Below, piece after piece: positions 11,731 to 22,248 of a DNA stretch of 64,000 bases (positions are counted from its first letter, which is position 1; each line of letters opens with the position of its first letter). The stretch is taken from positions 20,827,590 through 20,891,589 of the forward strand of contig CM065308.1 in NCBI GenBank assembly GCA_033032175.1. Reading direction: 5' to 3'. The position numbers and the translations under genes were made by a program. Below the pieces are notes generated by a model. The model was not told the DNA's origin, made no database searches, and was given only the letters and a program-made list of their open reading frames with translations. This DNA is from Saturnia japonica (lineage: Eukaryota; Arthropoda; Insecta; Lepidoptera; Saturniidae).

Positions 11731-12231
11731 TCAGGGTAATGATTCTTTTTTTATTTGCTGAACTGATTGGGCATTACTCATTATTTCTTCATTATTATTT
11801 GGGATACTTAGGTTTGTAGTTAGTGCTATTACAGTATTTCTTACTGTTTTATGATAAACTAGCAGATCTTGGTCTTTAACTGACTGGTTAAAGTAGTCTG
11901 TATCAATTTCTAGCCTTTGGAGTCTCCTTTTCTCAAGCTGTTCATCAGAAAGCCGTCTGTGAGCTGCCTTTAATTGTCTTTCTTTTTCAAGACGGCCAGC
12001 ACGTTGTTCAGAGCTCTCATTCTTTCTCATCTTTGCCATTATCTGTCTATGGTGTTTAAGACGTGCGTAATGCATCTCAGGTGTTTCCGCCTTTAATTTA
12101 GCTAGAGATCTCATTCTTGCATTTGCAAGTCTAAGATTTTTTTCGTAAGGGGTTTCATTTTTCCTTCTTAATTTTAATGCCATTGCATTTCTTGTCATTT
12201 GACCCAATGATGACTTGCGCCGTCGAGGCAT
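11731..12231 (-). CDS. STPR-domain small basic protein, copy 2
   Basis: A 166-residue paralogue of the product at 9594-10097, colinear along its whole length. Both begin M-x-RRRKS/RRKS-LGQ-x-T. The four 23-residue units fall at exactly the same residues (26, 49, 72 and 95). The conserved C-terminal FNQSVK...YHKTVRNT segment carries a two-residue insertion here (DQ). The start ATG follows a minus-strand splice acceptor (GTTCTTCAG) by one base, again implying an upstream non-coding exon. The matching downstream sequence (around 11690-11730 versus 9555-9595) shows the duplication includes the 3' UTR. No stop or frameshift interrupts it. A DNA-binding regulator is the likely role, by family. Confidence 0.7.
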   Translation of the reverse strand: MPRRRKSSLGQMTRNAMALKLRRKNETPYEKNLRLANARMRSLAKLKAETPEMHYARLKHHRQIMAKMRKNESSEQRAGRLEKERQLKAAHRRLSDEQLEKRRLQRLEIDTDYFNQSVKDQDLLVYHKTVRNTVIALTTNLSIPNNNEEIMSNAQSVQQIKKESLP

Positions 12232-12239
12232 CCTGAAGA

Positions 12240-13545
12240 ACTATCTGTGTTAAAATTGTTTTGAAACAGAATATTAGGTTAATAACTTTATATCAGTATT
12301 GTATTGGTTATTTATAGATATTAATCAGGTATTAACAATTTCTAGGCTTACTTAATCTGTTATGATCTGTAATTACATACTTAAAATGTGATATGATTAT
12401 ATCGCACGCGTTTGTTACTACACAGTAGTTATTAACATTTTTATGTATATTTTTGACAATTCATATGCTGTATCAATTGAGGAATGGCATGTATTCCCGT
12501 GTACAATTTTTTTTCAAAATTGGCCAAGATTTTTTTTTTCCATTTCTAAAGTAATATTGAAATTTCTTTACCCTATCAGTTGACCGTTGACGTAACCATC
12601 CCCAACCATAAAAATCGGTCAAGCCATTTTAGAATTAAATCCACAAATAAAGAAAAAAAATTTTAATGGCATATTATCAATAATAATACTTAAAAATCTA
12701 AATTTAATTTTTACTTTTACTAATAGTTAAATAGTGCTCTCAACAATACAACATAGAATACACACATCAACCTAAGGCTGTTAGTGTATTACTAATAATA
12801 AAAATTATTATTATTTAATTACTATTGTATTGCGTTATTTAATTACTATTATCCTTGTCTTGCTAATTATACATTTTTATGTCATAGGAAGACGAAAACT
12901 GCTGTTGAACAGTTGCAGGCAGAAGTAGATAACAAATTTTAGATTACTTACTTCATTTATTATAAAAGAATAAAATTTACTCTATATTCTTATGTAAACT
13001 ATATCCTTAAAATAAAAAGAACTCTATAGTATTATCACCCAGTTTTATTATTGGACCAAAAAAATGGCAGCAAGAAGTGATGAGCATTTTAGGTTTCATA
13101 CGAAAATCATGGTAGAAGCTTGCGAGTGCCAGCTCTAAACTCTATTGCTAAATATTGTTATTCTAAGTTCAATTCTGTGGGAATTTTAAATTTGATTTTG
13201 AACATTTCACACTGGTCTGAAGTGTTACTTTTCTACCAGAGTATAGGGAACTGCTTCCTCCATCCTTTGTGTAATTTCTCAACAACAAAAAATGATATTA
13301 AATTTCACAATTTCTATGTAAACCTTGAGACTTTGATAATTTAAACTCTGGCTATTTATTTAGAGATATAAACATCCTGAGTTATAAGCTTATAACTGAT
13401 TGAATATGCTAGGTGAGTTGCCTTGTAATGGGAGTAAGTGTCACAGCGTTAGGGCCAGCCCGAACATCCCACACAACCTAAACCGCATATCAAGCAATTT
13501 CTAAATTATTACCAAAGACTATACAAACCAAAACATAAATTTAAT
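12240..13545. other. Upstream region of STPR copy 2
   Basis: AT-rich, with no coding frame that I can support. By analogy with copy 1 it should hold an intron behind the splice acceptor at about 12233. The non-coding first exon could not be delimited. Confidence 0.4.
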
Positions 13546-13547
13546 AT

Positions 13548-13670
13548 TCTTTTTTTTTTGTGTGTGAACAAGGACAGTAGTTTAAGAGCAATGTCCAAAC
13601 AGTTGAAGTCGTTATGCTGTTAAGGGTATTTTAACTCTGGGTAGATATTACGATTTACACACTATATAGG
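13548..13670 (+). repeat. Dispersed repeat family D, copy 2
   Basis: It starts with a T run and GTGTGTGAACAAGGACAGTA, contains AATGTCCAAACAGTTGAAGT and ends TTACGATTTACACA. It aligns with 10768-10920 with several gaps. It lies 1.3 kb upstream of STPR copy 2 on the minus strand. Confidence 0.55.
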
Positions 13671-14023
13671 TACATAATAATAAAAAACTTATTGGTTTAA
13701 AATAACATTAAAAGTAAAGAACTAACAAACACTAACTAATTGTAAAATAACTTTATCCTTTAACTGCAACTATGATAATGAATACCTTCACAAATATAGT
13801 AATACTTTTTATTTATAATAGTATTGTTTTATCACCTTTATCAGATTTCGTTAGTGATTATAATATATTAGAAAGTTAAATGCAACAATCAATACTGATT
13901 ACTGAACATTTGAAGCTAAAACAACGAAAACAACCATAAAACAACAATCAAATACCCGAAGGACAACCAATACACATACACTGTGCAATTGGCGCTGGCC
14001 AAGCGTTGGCCGTCACTTAGGGA

Positions 14024-15303
14024 CAGTGTTGCCAACACTGTATTTAGAAAGAGAACTAGAAGTTTATGAAAAAAGAGCTAAAAGAGACAATTATTTTAGT
14101 TTAAAATAGCTAAATAAAAAATATATGGAAATAACATTTTAATCAATGGCTTATACTGGCACATAAGACAAACAAAGATCAAAGATCTTAACATATACGA
14201 TAACATCTAATAATCTTAAAAGATAATACAGTTAAGTATGTAAACAAAGAATTTTCAGACAGTATTTTTAAGTTCTAAGACTGTATTTAAAAGTTGGCAA
14301 ATGTCAGACAAAATATGATTAATTATCGTCATCAGAACAATCATTTATTAAATTTATCAATGATATTCCACTTGTACTTGGTTCTTCTTCATTCGCCCTT
14401 GAGTTTTCGTAAGTTGCCATTGTACCTATTTTTTAAATACATCTTTCGGCAATTCGTAGCTGTGACAGCATTTTTTGACTCGTCGAAATCCTGGTGTCAT
14501 TTTGAAGTCTGTTTCGGGATTTGTTCTTGATAATATTAACTAATTTACTAAACACCCTTTCAACTTCAGCGTTAGACTAGGGCAAGGAAATCATTAAGAG
14601 AGCGAATGAACACGATTCTTTGAAAGGATTCATTGCAGCCGCATCTTTGTATAGTAAAACTTCAGACCAAAATGCTATTATATTATTCTTCTTTACCCAC
14701 AGCGCTAGAGCGATGTTATGCCAATACGTTTTGCTTACTTCTTTCAAGCAACCTGGAAAAGCAGTTTCAGAAAGCCATTCTCTTCGGAATTTTTGTGTGT
14801 ATGGCTTACTCGATGACTTTTTGTACGTTATAACGTGATTTATTTTAGCTTTATTTATTTTAGATTTATTTTATTTAATAGCTCCACATAGATTCCAGAT
14901 AGATTCAAGTAATAGCTACACAAAAAATTCAACACAAAACCGGACACAACACTTCAACACTCCGGATCGTACATTAACGAACAAAATTATAGAATGAAAG
15001 AATCGAAATAATGTTCCGGTAATTCTCGTAGATTATGATAGGATTCCAGGGAACTCCGCACGGATAACTACTATTTTAATTCCTATAAATTTATAGACAA
15101 TAGACGTAGGCTAGACAATAATGGTTGCGTACAGATACACGCGTAAAAAATTCATGAGAAAATTATAACGACTTTTTTAAAGGTAAGGAATAGAGCTAAA
15201 AATCCATGAAAAAGAGCTATGAAGCTAAACACATTTTTTTTTGGAGTTAACTCATTATAATAGAGCCGAATGGAGCTCTAAAAGAGCTAAATCGGCAACA
15301 CTG
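14024..15303 (-). mobile_element. Decayed hAT transposon with TIRs and diverged TSD
   Basis: The ends are CAGTGTTGCC at 14024 and its inverse GGCAACACTG ending at 15303. They are flanked by CTTAGGGA (14016-14023) and CTTAAGTA (15304-15311), which match at 6 of 8 positions, as expected for an old 8-bp hAT duplication. The left end is itself a near-perfect palindrome (ACAGTGTTG-C-CAACACTGT). The interior holds a minus-strand transposase remnant. Confidence 0.65.
14440..14710 (-). pseudogene. hAT transposase C-terminal (dimerisation) remnant
   Basis: The minus strand reads a segment like FWSEVLLYKDAAAMNPFK and then SNAEVERVFSKLVNIIKNK, ending in an arginine-rich RNRLQND stretch. SNAEVERVFS is the hallmark of the hAT dimerisation domain (hATC) at the C-terminus of hAT transposases. 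An in-frame stop lies just before SNAEV, where a residue of the family motif is expected, and no upstream catalytic part is intact. It is clearly dead. Confidence 0.65.
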
Positions 15304-15637
15304 CTTAAGTATGTGGATGATTATTGATCCGATACTACTGAGTACTCATATGGTATGACACCTTTTCATTCGATTCTAGGACTGATAAAACATCAAACAA
15401 TCATTCAATACTGAATATTGGTATTGAATCAATTGGCGTCACGATTCGTCTCAGCCCCGGGCTCTTGCGGGCGTATTGAAGAATGGCGGCCCGGGCGAGT
15501 GAGCAGGCGGTGATATTTGATTGATAAATATCGTTTGTCGACAATAATTGATAGTAATAGTTATCATCTCTATAGCATAAAACAAAATTCCCCATCGCGT
15601 CTGTCAGTCTGATTGAAATCGATAAAGAACTCGAAAT

Positions 15638-16130
15638 GGAATCGAATGCGGTTTCAATACTTTGATTCAATACCTGAATGAGCACGATATCAATTCATTC
15701 CTAAACAGGGCAAGGACAAGAAAAAATTGTTAAAAAACTCACAAGTATCGTAACTTAGAAGTGGTATCGAATGAGGTTTCGATACTTTTCAACATTTGAA
15801 TGAGGACCATATCGATTCATCTATAAGCAGGGTAAGGACAAGCAAAAATTGATAAGAAATTCACAAATATCGAAAATTTGAAGTGGTATCGAATACGGTG
15901 TCGATAATTTTATTCTATACACGAAATAGCAAGATGTCGATTCATCCCTAATCAGGGCAAGCACAAGCCTTGTTCAAGAATTTAATATTTATTAAAAATT
16001 GATTTGAGTACTCATAAGTATCGAACCTGTGAAGCTGTATAGAATGAGGTATTGATACTTTGATTCGATGATCAAATGAGTAATTGATATCAATCAAACG
16101 GCGGTATCGAATCGTCCCTATGATAGTCCA
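15638..16130. repeat. Diverged tandem repeat, about 125-bp unit
   Basis: The motif GG(T/A)ATCGAAT-x-x-GGT starts units at 15638, 15763, 15885 and about 16036 (spacings 125, 122 and 151). Each unit also has an AGGGCAAG/AGGGTAAG block and a TATCGATTCAT-like block. The copies are clearly related but old. Confidence 0.5.
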
Positions 16131-17365
16131 CTAGTGCTGCGTCGTTCCTGATTTTTCGGAAAACGAAACGAAAAGATTTTTTAAACTCAAATTTGTAATG
16201 TATACTTACCTTTAGTAATACGAATTAATGTAGCTTTCATTACTTCAAATTTAAAGTAATTTCTTGTAACGGTTTACTGTTCATTCAATAACAGTCCATA
16301 AAACAATGACTATAGATCTGTTCTATCAAAAACGTTCCATTCGGACTACCAACATAAAATTTGACGCGCGTTTCCTTCGTTTTAAAAATAGTTATTGTTA
16401 AGTTTAGAAACAGTTCATTCATTTTTCATATTAAGAACTGGTCCTTTAAAAGCGTTTCTAAGCGAAACGCCCAGTACTACAGTCCACTAAACTTTATTTC
16501 CGTACAACACGAGAGGAAAAATTGCCGTATTGAAACCAAAATTCCGGACACATATTATGTTCTTTACTTAATAACAATTAAAACAATTTTTTTCACCCCT
16601 TTCAATATAAAAGATTTTTTAAGCTATATACATCAGCTAATTTTTTTAATCTTATATTGACGGTTTTTATTTAGAACACTGCTAGTTGACTGCATATTTC
16701 AAAATTAAAGCAAAATATTGAATAATGTTGGTCTATAGATAAAAAGCTTAAAGCAATTGTAATCTGGAAAAGTAATTGTTTATTTATTTAATTTTCCCTT
16801 TGGTAGGTAAATTCATATTTTTTGGTCTAGGAGCCACGTGATTTGAAACGCTGATTAGAAAATGTGACGTCACCATTCAGAAAATATGAACGTTAGACTA
16901 TTGCGTAAACTGTTACACTTGTCACAGTTATCATACAAAATGAATGATAACAGTAATGGTCTTCATTAAAGAGGACCAGTTGCCAAGTTAGGAAGAAGAA
17001 GAAGAATTGACAATTTGACACATTGACACTAGCAAATGCTTCTGCGGCACCAAAATAAGAAAAAGAAGACAATTTGACTTACTTCGAAGCGTGTTTTTTA
17101 TTACGGCTATTGGATACACGTCTTTTGTACATAATTTCGTATTATTTTTCTAATTTTTCAACATCGTTCTAACAAAATAGAGTCTCCTTTTATAGATCTA
17201 TCCAAGGAGCTTTCGTTGCAATAACCAAAACATATTATATCATGTTATTGGGTAAAAGCGTGTTTGTGAATAAAAATAAAAATTACCACTTGAAAGATCA
17301 AGATCACCCAAATAACCTTTTAAAAACCTTGTATTAATTATCAAGTGTAGTATCATTTTATAGAA
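16131..17365. other. Gene-free stretch
   Basis: AT-rich sequence with an open frame of 99 codons at 16361-16660 that shows no domain. A short GAAGAAGAAGAA run sits near 16990. Nothing else is recognised. Confidence 0.4.
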
Positions 17366-17370
17366 ATACT

Positions 17371-17420
17371 AGCGACCCGCCCCAGCTTCACACGGGTACA
17401 ATTTAAAAAGTTGTGTATGT
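17371..17420 (-). mobile_element. Helitron 3' end
   Basis: The minus strand ends ACCCGTGTGAAGCTGGGGCG and then GGTCGCTAG before T, the hairpin-rich 3' terminus typical of lepidopteran Helitrons. No matching 5' end was found nearby. Confidence 0.45.
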
Positions 17421-17485
17421 ATCTTAAGTTTAAAAAGGCCTAATATAGGGTTTATCGCTATAATATTGACAGTCCATAATTTCAT

Positions 17486-17685
17486 AACTGCCTTATAAGC
17501 CTAGTGATCCTAAACGTGACTGCTATGCTCCAGGTCCTAGGTTCAATTCTCAGTTCAAACAAAGTGCTATTGTTTTTTTCTATGAAGTGCTCAGTAGCAG
17601 CTTGGAGTTTGGCTCTGTGATCGATTAATAGCAATAGGCTCTGCCTAATACTTCGGGGATACAGGCGTGATGCTATGATATGTAA
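17486..17685 (+). repeat. tRNA-derived SINE family A
   Basis: A tRNA-like head (TAAGCCTAGTGATCC and GGTTCAATTCTCAG) is followed by the shared body CAGTAGCAGCT(T/A)GGAGTTTG and the tail CTTCGGGGATACAGGCGTGA. The best copy is at 24016-24280; another tail is at 41668-41772. Confidence 0.6.
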
Positions 17686-17835
17686 ATTCGTATTTACGAA
17701 TAGCACGCTTAACTCGCATCGCGTAATTTATCATAGTTTTTTTAGGTAGGATTTCTTTGAAAGTGAATAATTTTGAATTTGTGGTATCTTGTGGTAAATG
17801 GAAAACTGTAAAAAACGATCTTAATCTACGCCTGC

Positions 17836-18155
17836 CACCATATTGACTTTTATCATACCGACTGTCAGCATATTGACTGCCACTTATTGAATTTTATCAT
17901 ACCTACTGTCAGCATATTGACTGCCACTTATTGAATTTTATCATACCTACTGTCAGCATATTGACTGCCACTTATTGAATTTTATCATACCGACTGTCAG
18001 CATATTGACTGCCACTTATTGAATTTTATCATACCTACTGTCAGCATATTGACTGCCACTTATTGAATTTTATCATACCTACTGTCAGCATATTGACTGC
18101 CACTTATTGAATTTTATCATACCGACTGTCAGCATATTGACTGCCACTTATTGTC
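17836..18155. repeat. Tandem array of a 44-bp unit with three-unit higher-order pattern
   Basis: CACTTATTGAATTTTATCAT recurs at 17881, 17925, 17969, 18013, 18057 and 18101, with a last partial unit at 18145. The spacing is exactly 44 bp. One variable position gives ATACCGAC or ATACCTAC in the order G, T, T, G, T, T, G, a 132-bp higher-order repeat. Otherwise the units are nearly identical. No coding sense is seen. Confidence 0.85.
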
Positions 18156-18729
18156 TTTTGAAGTTAATTTATTGATTTAAGTCTATAGCTAGCTACAAAC
18201 ACTTAGATAGGTACCTAGTGATTTAATTTATTTTCGTTTCGCGCGTAACTGTATAGTTGGTGGAGGTATTTATACAAACAATCACAGTAGCTGAATAAAA
18301 CTAGCTAGTTACAAAAATCCCTAGTTTTAAAACAGTTCACTGGTTTCGTTACGTATCTTGAAAATTATGTAACGACCCACGTCTAGTACCTACTCGATAA
18401 ACGAACAACTTTAATTTTTAATATCAGATTTACAAAAAACTAACTTTCCAATGGGAAAACTCACAATGTAGGTCACAGTCTGTTGAGTGGCTCCTATTCA
18501 GAGTCAGTCAAGGGCAGAGGGGCTTTGGCCCTTTGACACGAGTAGACAGAGATGGTTTAACTGAAAACGTTGTGAGATAGAATGAAATGTAACATGTACA
18601 TACGTCATCAGCTGTTTAAATAAATACAAGTGGTAAACGGAACGCGAATTTAATTGAACAGTTCCTGTCGAAAAGTTGGGGTGAAATGCTGTGTAGTGTG
18701 AAGGAAACGTTAAAGTTTTATTATCTATA

Positions 18730-19090
18730 CTAGCTGACCCACGCAACTTCGTTTGCATCATGTAAGAGAGAGAGAGAGAAAGGGTTAGAGAGAGTGGGTC
18801 GTAGGCACTGTATTATTGGGTGCCGCCCGCCTCTCCATTATTCTGCATATTAAAATGCGCTCGCGGTACTTGATCATTATTTTGCTGCGGAGTTATTTTA
18901 AAACTGTGATATCTCTTAAGATATTCATTGTAAAGGGAAATTTTGTTCAAAATTAAATACTTGTGATGAATAACGTATTTCTTTCGATAAGGATTAATAA
19001 CAGGTATATAAAACACCATATAATAATACCAAATAATTCATTATTTTAGAACAAATTTTATTACCATAAAAAAGGTTATATTGAATAAAC
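18730..19090 (-). mobile_element. Helitron copy related to 151-1032
   Basis: The minus-strand 3' end at 18730 reads GGGTCAGCTAG. The GA microsatellite and the block GAGTGGGTCGTAGGCACT match the copy at 151-1032, as does the block around TTCAAAATTAAATACTTGTG. The 5' part is lost near 19095, where GC-rich sequence (CGGCCCGCGGGCCG) begins. Confidence 0.5.
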
Positions 19091-19756
19091 CTTAAAACAT
19101 ATATGGGCAACAACCGGCCCGCGGGCCGACTACTGCCCGCTGTAAGATATGATCCGGCCCGCGAGACATTTTGAAAAAAAAAAAAAACAATTAAAAAAAC
19201 TTACATTAAGTACTTATACTCACGGGAGTGACAGTGAGGCGGCAAACATCAAATCCTTTCTCAACATGCCTCAGTGATATTATAAGTATTGTCATGAAAA
19301 CCGGTATCTTAGCTTACTTATGTACGCAAATTTCTTTCGTCCCTCCTTACCATGAACCGGTCTTGTGAGGTTCGTTGTACTTACAATGAAATTTAGGTAA
19401 ACTTCTTTAAGGTAATTCAGAATAATAAAGACTAGCTCCAGTCGATGGTTTCACTCGAATTCCAATAATACGAATTTGTATTATCTATCTTTCTATACCA
19501 ATATAAGAGGAAAGATTTGATTTTTTGTTTGTAATGGAATAACTCAAAAATTAGTGGACTGATTTAAAAAATCTTTTTATGAATATATAGCTACAGTATC
19601 TGCGAGTAACATATTTGAATAATTAATTTATTCCTCATAAAAATTTAGATAGTTTAACACAAAGCATAAAAAGTTGCCTAAAAATATGCTTTTAACACTG
19701 GTGAATCCATCAAGCACAGCTAGTCATATTATATTCGTCGATAAGTATGTATATAC

Positions 19757-19888
19757 TGTCACATTTTTTTTTCTTTTTTTCGATCTGACTACTTTGTTAG
19801 CCTTAGGGGCCCTAGAACCTCTGACGGCTTTTACAGCTTCTCCGGACTTGGGGGCGAGCGCTTAGGGCACTCAGCCGCGAAAGTTTTG
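19757..19888 (-). repeat. A-tailed LINE 3'-end-like repeat family C
   Basis: On the minus strand it reads CAAGTCCGGAGAAGCTGTAAA through GGCCCCTAAGGCTAACAAAG and ends in an A/G-rich tail. Copies occur at 29790-29900 (-), 32075-32155 (+) and 40219-40395 (-). The fixed tail-side end and A-rich tract indicate a retroposon 3' end. Confidence 0.5.
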
Positions 19889-19889
19889 G

Positions 19890-21480
19890 ATAGTTTTTTA
19901 CTCTACCGTAGGTACTTACTACTATCAGGTTCATATTTCCAAGTTTATTATTAAAAAACAAAAATAATTTAAATTACTTATCTCTTGCCTACCAACCTCC
20001 TTACCAAAAATCTGGCTACGCCCATAACAGAAAGCTGTAGGTTTTGTAAAAAAAAATACAAGCTAATTATTACTTGGTCTAAGTGCAGAGCGCGTAGAAT
20101 TTCCTTTTTTGCTAAATAGGTACCTAACAATTGCAATCTTGCTTCTCGGAAAGATATTTTTCCTTAAGTGTACCTAGGTATGGTTTTAAACCATACTACA
20201 GATCATAACGTAATATGGATTCAGTATATTATAATTGTAATTTTTTAATTAAAAATGACAAAGTGAAAAGAAATATATTATAAATTATATCATCATAAAA
20301 TTTAAAAGCGGTGGTCCTCTTGTAGGTGCAGTAAACTCCACCCCCCCCCCCCTCCGACTTGGTCTTCTTCCTCTTTCATTACGTAGAAATACAAGCGATG
20401 CTTAGTTTTGAAATCAATGGTAGTGTGTGAGATTGTTTTATATATGTTTTAAATAGCGTTTTTCATTGACTCTTTGACCCTTAACTCTCAAAAATTAATG
20501 ATTAAAATCGGAAATTCGTCCGCGGGACTTGATTAAACCCCGAGTGAATTTTTCCCGGGTCACGCTGTGAAAAAACTATAGTTTTAAAGTAGCAAAATAT
20601 TATGAATTACAGAATACCTATATGACTCGACGTTATCAGTACTGATTGCCTACATTGATATATTAGTAGTAGCACTGATAATACAGTTCCGTTAGTATTT
20701 AATACTAATAGATACACTTTGATAATCTTTAAAGTAAACTATACATTTATGTATAACCGATTGCAATTAAACAGAACAGCAAAAAATTGACAGCGCTGCT
20801 TATCGAATTAAATTATTCGTCTGTATTTAATGTGTATTTAGATTAGATAAATTATTTGGTAAATTATGTCATTGTGATTTTTGATGATTCGTACTTATAA
20901 ATACTGTAAATATATCTAAATGTATGTTAAAGTGTCGGTCATAACTCAATAATCTAATATTATTATACTTTAAAAAATACCGTTTCAGAGTTCTTAATAC
21001 ATTTACCTAGCTACAGCGTCTATTGCTACATAATTCCACGAGTTATTCGTATAGAAGACTAATAATAATATCAATATAATACGTACTCTAATCGATACTG
21101 TATTTAAGAACTATTTTTCTATCATCAGATAACTTTATTTGAGGAATAATGATTAAATTTTCAAAATCTGCCCTTGTACCGCAAGCACCTTTTTTATTTT
21201 GCTTTTCCGCATATTTAGGCAATTTCGCCAACGTTAAGTGTGACAAATATGCGTTATTTATAGAATTTAGTTGCCGAATGATCGGTGTATCATAGAATAA
21301 CCGATAAAAAAATACATTAACACAAGACAAACCAGTCACAAAAACATAATACTTGTTATGGAAACTATCCACATAAAACTATACAATAAAAGATTTAATA
21401 TATACTCTACATTCAAGCTATAAAAGCAACTTTGATAAGTACTTACCTATTAGTAGTTCCAAATATAAACTGAACTGACA
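19890..21480. other. Gene-free stretch upstream of the GC-rich exon
   Basis: AT-rich. A run of 14 C lies near 20341. No gene is recognised; the 94-codon minus-strand frame at 21088-21372 has no domain. Confidence 0.4.
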
Positions 21481-21734
21481 CGAAAATAGAAAAACCCTTA
21501 GTCTTCCGCGCCCTCGAAGCTTAGCGCGACTTGCCGGCCGGCCGCGGCATCGTGGTGGGCGCAGCGGGATCGTCTCGTTTAGGTCTGCGAGTCTGCACTC
21601 TGCGTATGTATGCACGTGTGCGCTAGTCAGCACAGCGCATGCACCGCACTCCACAGAGCCACCGACTTCTAAGCCGCGTATCCGTGAAGTCCGACAGTAT
21701 CGAGCGAACCTCCGCGTTGAGAGGTCATGCCGCT
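21480..21734 (+). promoter_or_regulatory. GC-rich 5' region of the exon at 21735
   Basis: Base composition switches abruptly to GC- and CpG-rich (CCGGCCGGCCGCGG near 21533). An upstream in-frame ATG (21639) lies in a weaker start context than the one at 21735, which has G at -3. A promoter or 5' UTR is inferred; no TATA box is apparent. Confidence 0.35.
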
Positions 21735-22248
21735 ATGTCGGACGGCCGCGACTCCCCGTCGCCAGGTGGTCTCCGCGACCGCGTCCACTTCTTCGAAAAA
21801 GTATGGACAGGACAATCGTCAAACGACACCGTCGACGCGCCTATGGACGTCGACGAAATAGAACGCAGGATCGAGCAGCGCAAGCGGCAACCTGAGTCCC
21901 CGAAGATAGAAGTCAAACTGAAACACACACGAGAAACGGAATCACCGACGAAGTCTTACGAGACCGCATTCCCTAACTTGAAGCTGAGACATGTCGAACC
22001 CGTCGAGGAGATCGAAAAACACGAGCGGCAGATTGAAGAGGGCGATCTCGCCGCCGGTGTTCGATTCGTGAAATTCGAACGGGTTACAGTCAAACGTACT
22101 GTCACAGAGACAAGGACTGAGGAGAGACCGGACTCGCCGCAGCACGAATGGTATTCGGAGTACAAGCAGCAGACGCTGCAAACTGCACCACGAAAGGATT
22201 ACTTGAGAAGCAAATCGGAATATGATTCTCACATCGCTGAAATTCGCG
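21735..22248 (+). CDS. First coding exon of unidentified host gene
   Basis: The frame from ATG 21735 (MSDGRDSPSPGG...) is open to a strong splice donor, CGCG/GTAAGT, at 22248/22249. This gives 171 complete codons plus one base. An earlier in-frame ATG at 21639 would add 32 residues. The product is highly charged and likely disordered or coiled: a LRDRVHFFEKVW motif near residue 13, an ERRIEQRKRQ stretch, then alternating acidic and basic segments with VTVKRTVTETRTEER and SEYKQQ. Codon GC content is far above the surroundings, as expected for a real exon. The style suggests a cytoskeletal or muscle scaffold protein, but I do not recognise it. Later exons are not identified in this window. Confidence 0.6.

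Noticed and set aside
17836..18155. CRISPR-like regular repeat
   Set aside because: The whole 44-bp unit repeats; there are no unique spacers, and this is eukaryotic DNA.
21418..21654. Minus-strand frame in the GC-rich 5' region, possible divergent gene
   Set aside because: Open because of GC bias; no start context, splice sites or motif support it.
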